Shown here in pieces: positions 61,776-64,000 of a stretch of DNA of 64,000 nt (position 1 is the first letter of the stretch; each line of letters starts with the position of its first letter). The notes beneath the pieces are model-generated. The model did no database searches and was not told where the DNA came from. It saw only the letters and a program-made list of their open reading frames with translations. The position numbers and the translations under genes were made by a program. Source of the stretch: Myxococcales bacterium (GTDB lineage: Bacteria; Myxococcota_A; Polyangia; Polyangiales; Ga0077539); NCBI GenBank assembly GCA_016793325.1, contig JAEUKI010000047.1, positions 124,001 through 188,000 on the forward strand, written 5' to 3'.

Positions 61776-62904
61776 GCAGGTAGAGCCCGCCGTCGTCGCA
61801 CCCGACCGCGATCACGCCGTCGCGCACGAGCAGCGCGCTCGCGTCGATGTCCGCGCCGAGCGTCACCGACCACGCGAGCCGCCCCGACGGCTCGATCGCG
61901 AGCAGCCTGTCGTCCTCGCTCCCGACGTAGATCCAGCCGTCGCGATCGATCCGAGCGCTCGCCCTCAGAAATCCGCCGGTGCGAACGCTCCATCGCCGCG
62001 CGCCGCTCGCGCCATCGAGGCTGTGCACGTGCAGGTCGTCCGAGCCCACGATGATCGATCCGTCCCGCGCGAGCGCCGGGGTCGTTCGCGCGGGGCCGCC
62101 GAGGGCGACGTCCCACACGAGCGCTCCTTGCGGCGAGTAGCGACGGACGTGACCGTCCTCGGACGCGACGACGACCGCGCCGTCGTCCGCGATCATGGGC
62201 GAGCCTTCGACGAGGCTCCCGATGCGCGCGCGACGGATCTCGGCGCCGTCGGTGGCGCGAAGCCAGAGGAGATTTCCATCGACGTCGGCGAAGACGATCG
62301 AGCCGTCGGTGGACACCGCGGGGCTGCCGAGCACGCGCGCGCCGCGGGTGCGCCAGCGGACTGCGCCCGTTCGCGCGTCGACCGAGGCGACGCCGCGCGA
62401 CGCGAGGATCGCCGCGCCGTCGGGCGCGATCGTGGGGCTCGCGTCCGCGTCCTCTTCGGTCTCGGCGCGCCACACGCGCGCGCCGCGACGATCGAGCGCG
62501 ACGAACGCTCCCCCGCCGTGACCGAGGATCGTGAGCTCGCCCAAGACCGCGGGCGACGAGAACACTCCTCCCGGCGCCGCGTGCGCCCATCGCTCGACGC
62601 CGCTGCGGCCGTCGATCGCGTGCACGACGCCGTCGACGCCCGAGAACACGATCGTTCCGTCTGCGCCGAGCGCGGGCGAGCTGAACACCCGTCGGCGCGC
62701 GCGGACGCGCCACTGAATCGACGGCTGCGCGCGGGGTCCTGCGACGCTCGATCGCCCCGTGTGTCGCGCGTCCATCGCGAACTGAAACGACGGCACCGCC
62801 GAGGCGGGCGCCGTCTGCGAGCGCACGTCACTTGAAAACAAGCCCACACAAATCGCGGCGACCGACGTCGCGCGGAGGCGGAGTCGAGCGGCGAGGCGCT
62901 GCAC
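61762..62904 (-). CDS. Exported PQQ-like beta-propeller protein
   Basis: 380 residues from a GTG start. A signal-like stretch (ATSVAAICVGLFSSDVRSQ) is followed by about seven blades of PQQ/BamB-like repeats: RRRVFSSPALGADGTIVFSG, GSPAVSTDGSIVFADVDGN, GWIYVGSEDDRLLAIEPSG and similar. No quinone-binding residues can be assigned, so it is probably a structural or binding propeller. It overlaps the amidotransferase 3' end by 14 bp. The partial gene upstream ends 5 bp before its start, so both may be cotranscribed. Confidence 0.84.
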   Translation of the reverse strand: MQRLAARLRLRATSVAAICVGLFSSDVRSQTAPASAVPSFQFAMDARHTGRSSVAGPRAQPSIQWRVRARRRVFSSPALGADGTIVFSGVDGVVHAIDGRSGVERWAHAAPGGVFSSPAVLGELTILGHGGGAFVALDRRGARVWRAETEEDADASPTIAPDGAAILASRGVASVDARTGAVRWRTRGARVLGSPAVSTDGSIVFADVDGNLLWLRATDGAEIRRARIGSLVEGSPMIADDGAVVVASEDGHVRRYSPQGALVWDVALGGPARTTPALARDGSIIVGSDDLHVHSLDGASGARRWSVRTGGFLRASARIDRDGWIYVGSEDDRLLAIEPSGRLAWSVTLGADIDASALLVRDGVIAVGCDDGGLYLLSDR

Positions 62905-62909
62905 GACCG

Positions 62910-64000
62910 CTACGCGGGCTTGGCGCGATCAGCGCCGGTGGCGTGACGCGCTTCCATGAAGCGATCGCTGAGCACCACGCGCACGATGCGCCCTGCGGCG
63001 GTCGGGCTGTGGAGCTGCTCGGTGATCGACGCCCCAGCGGGAACGAGCCCCGCCACGGCGCCCGCCACGTCGCCGCCCGCGAGGACCGCGATGCGATTGG
63101 CGAGCTCGACCGTCCCCGCGGCGAGCGCTTCGCCGTCGAGCGCGCGACGCTCGATCACCGCGAAGGCGTGCGGCGCCATCTCAGCGTGCTTGGGCCGCGG
63201 AAGAACGCGCGTGATGCGTCGCGCGAGGTCGTCGACCTTCGCCATGTCCACGCCGTCGAGCGAGAACATCGGGTCGAACTGCCGCGCGAGCGCGCCCATG
63301 AGCAGCGTCACGTTCGCGGGCGCGAGCCTCACGAACAGCGGCAGCGAGAGCGCGACGATGGTCATCGCGCGGCCCACCGCGAAGCGCGACGCAGGCGTGT
63401 CGCGCATGTCCACGGGGAGCATCACCGCGCCAGGGTGACGACCGACCGGCAAAACGCCGAGGGGCGTCGCCGGGCCGAGGTAGATCTCGACCTGCTCGAT
63501 CCCGAACAGCCGCGCCCAGCGCTCGACCTCGGCGCGGAGCGGGTGCGGTCTCTGACCGAGCTTCTCCGCGCGCATCGCTCCGGGCTCGAAGGGGACGAGC
63601 CTCTCGAGGACCTCCGCCGCGAGCCGCAAGAGCTCTCGGTGCGAGCTCGAGATCGCCGGCGGCGCGAGCAGGTCCATCACGCTCGACTGCAGCGCCTCGA
63701 CGCCCGCGCCCGCGATGATCCCTTGCGGAGCGAGCGGCGCGAGCTTCTCGGTCGACGCGTCGACGGCGAAGGCCACGGCCGCGACGGTGCGAGCGCCGTC
63801 GAGCTTTCCTCGGAGCTTGAGGACGTCCGCGAGGCGCTCGTACGCGTCGCGGTTGAGGAGGTCTTGATCGAGCTCTGCGCGGAGCTCTCCCGCCGCGCCG
63901 TCGAGCAGATCGCCGAGCGCCTCGGGTTGCTGCAGCCGCATGTAGAGCCGCGCAAACGCGCGGAGCACGTCGAGGTCCGTCGGGTTCTCTTCGCGCGCGG
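62910..64000 (-). CDS. TPR protein, 3' part of gene (runs off edge)
   Basis: The reading frame is open to the right edge, so the gene starts outside the window. About 363 residues are visible. Near the edge NPTDLDVLRAFARLYMRLQQ is a TPR-like helix pair. The C-terminal domain (VERWARLFGIEQVEIYLGPA, VMLPVDMRDTPASRFAVGR, IVALSLPLFVRLAPANVTLL) resembles a conserved C-terminal region seen in large myxobacterial TPR proteins. Function is unknown. It ends 5 bp before the start of the propeller gene. Confidence 0.8.
   Translation of the reverse strand, partial: AREENPTDLDVLRAFARLYMRLQQPEALGDLLDGAAGELRAELDQDLLNRDAYERLADVLKLRGKLDGARTVAAVAFAVDASTEKLAPLAPQGIIAGAGVEALQSSVMDLLAPPAISSSHRELLRLAAEVLERLVPFEPGAMRAEKLGQRPHPLRAEVERWARLFGIEQVEIYLGPATPLGVLPVGRHPGAVMLPVDMRDTPASRFAVGRAMTIVALSLPLFVRLAPANVTLLMGALARQFDPMFSLDGVDMAKVDDLARRITRVLPRPKHAEMAPHAFAVIERRALDGEALAAGTVELANRIAVLAGGDVAGAVAGLVPAGASITEQLHSPTAAGRIVRVVLSDRFMEARHATGADRAKPA

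Overview
The window is a very GC-rich chromosomal segment, about 70% G+C by eye, with strong G/C bias at third codon positions. Many exported lipoproteins carry Asp/Ala/Ser-rich linkers after the lipobox. There are Ser/Thr kinase-like proteins, RCC1 and FG-GAP propellers, and a paired DUF1588/DUF1552 locus. Together these suggest a Myxococcota bacterium of the Polyangia/Sandaracinaceae type. That placement is inference from gene style; no rRNA marker is present. I found no rRNA, convincing tRNA, CRISPR array, prophage or intact transposase.

Layout. 1-6.4 kb: tail of an unknown gene, a Ser/Thr kinase, a solitary type ISP-like DNA methyltransferase, an FAD amine/amino-acid oxidase, a DUF4287-like protein and two hairpin repeats. 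6.4-10.6 kb: an RCC1-repeat lipoprotein convergent with an S9 (DPP-IV-like) peptidase, with a perfect palindrome between them. 10.7-18.1 kb: a two-gene operon of an Hsp90-like GHKL ATPase and a 1,910-residue protein with a decayed copy of the same ATPase module; it ends inside a MITE-like inverted repeat. 18.4-22 kb: a TPR-like membrane protein and two tandem paralogous Cys-rich lipoproteins. 22-25.2 kb: an aldehyde dehydrogenase, a DUF4190 protein, a remnant nucleotidyltransferase with its small partner, and a GNAT enzyme. 25.3-39 kb: mostly surface or periplasmic propeller and Cys-rich proteins, plus LigA and a thioesterase. 39-43.9 kb: a GAF protein with degenerate PTS enzyme I parts, a HAD dehalogenase divergent from a LysR regulator, a CPYC protein and homoserine kinase. 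43.9-49.5 kb: the DUF1552/DUF1588 pair and two unknown genes. 49.5-50.7 kb: an apparently non-coding stretch. 50.7-58.6 kb: lipoproteins, a zinc-ribbon pseudokinase, a 16-residue-repeat protein and repeated DNA. 58.6-64 kb: RNase R, a class II glutamine amidotransferase, a PQQ-like propeller and a TPR protein running off the edge.

Housekeeping functions (LigA, RNase R, ThrB, aldehyde dehydrogenase) are scattered among many secreted proteins of unknown role. The best candidate for an undescribed system is the Hsp90-like pair at 10.67-18.06 kb. Three proteins keep a recognisable enzyme fold but have lost catalytic residues: the giant Hsp90-like protein, the zinc-ribbon pseudokinase and the GAF/enzyme I protein. 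Two genes (giant Hsp90-like, DUF6992-like) take their stop codons from repeat DNA.
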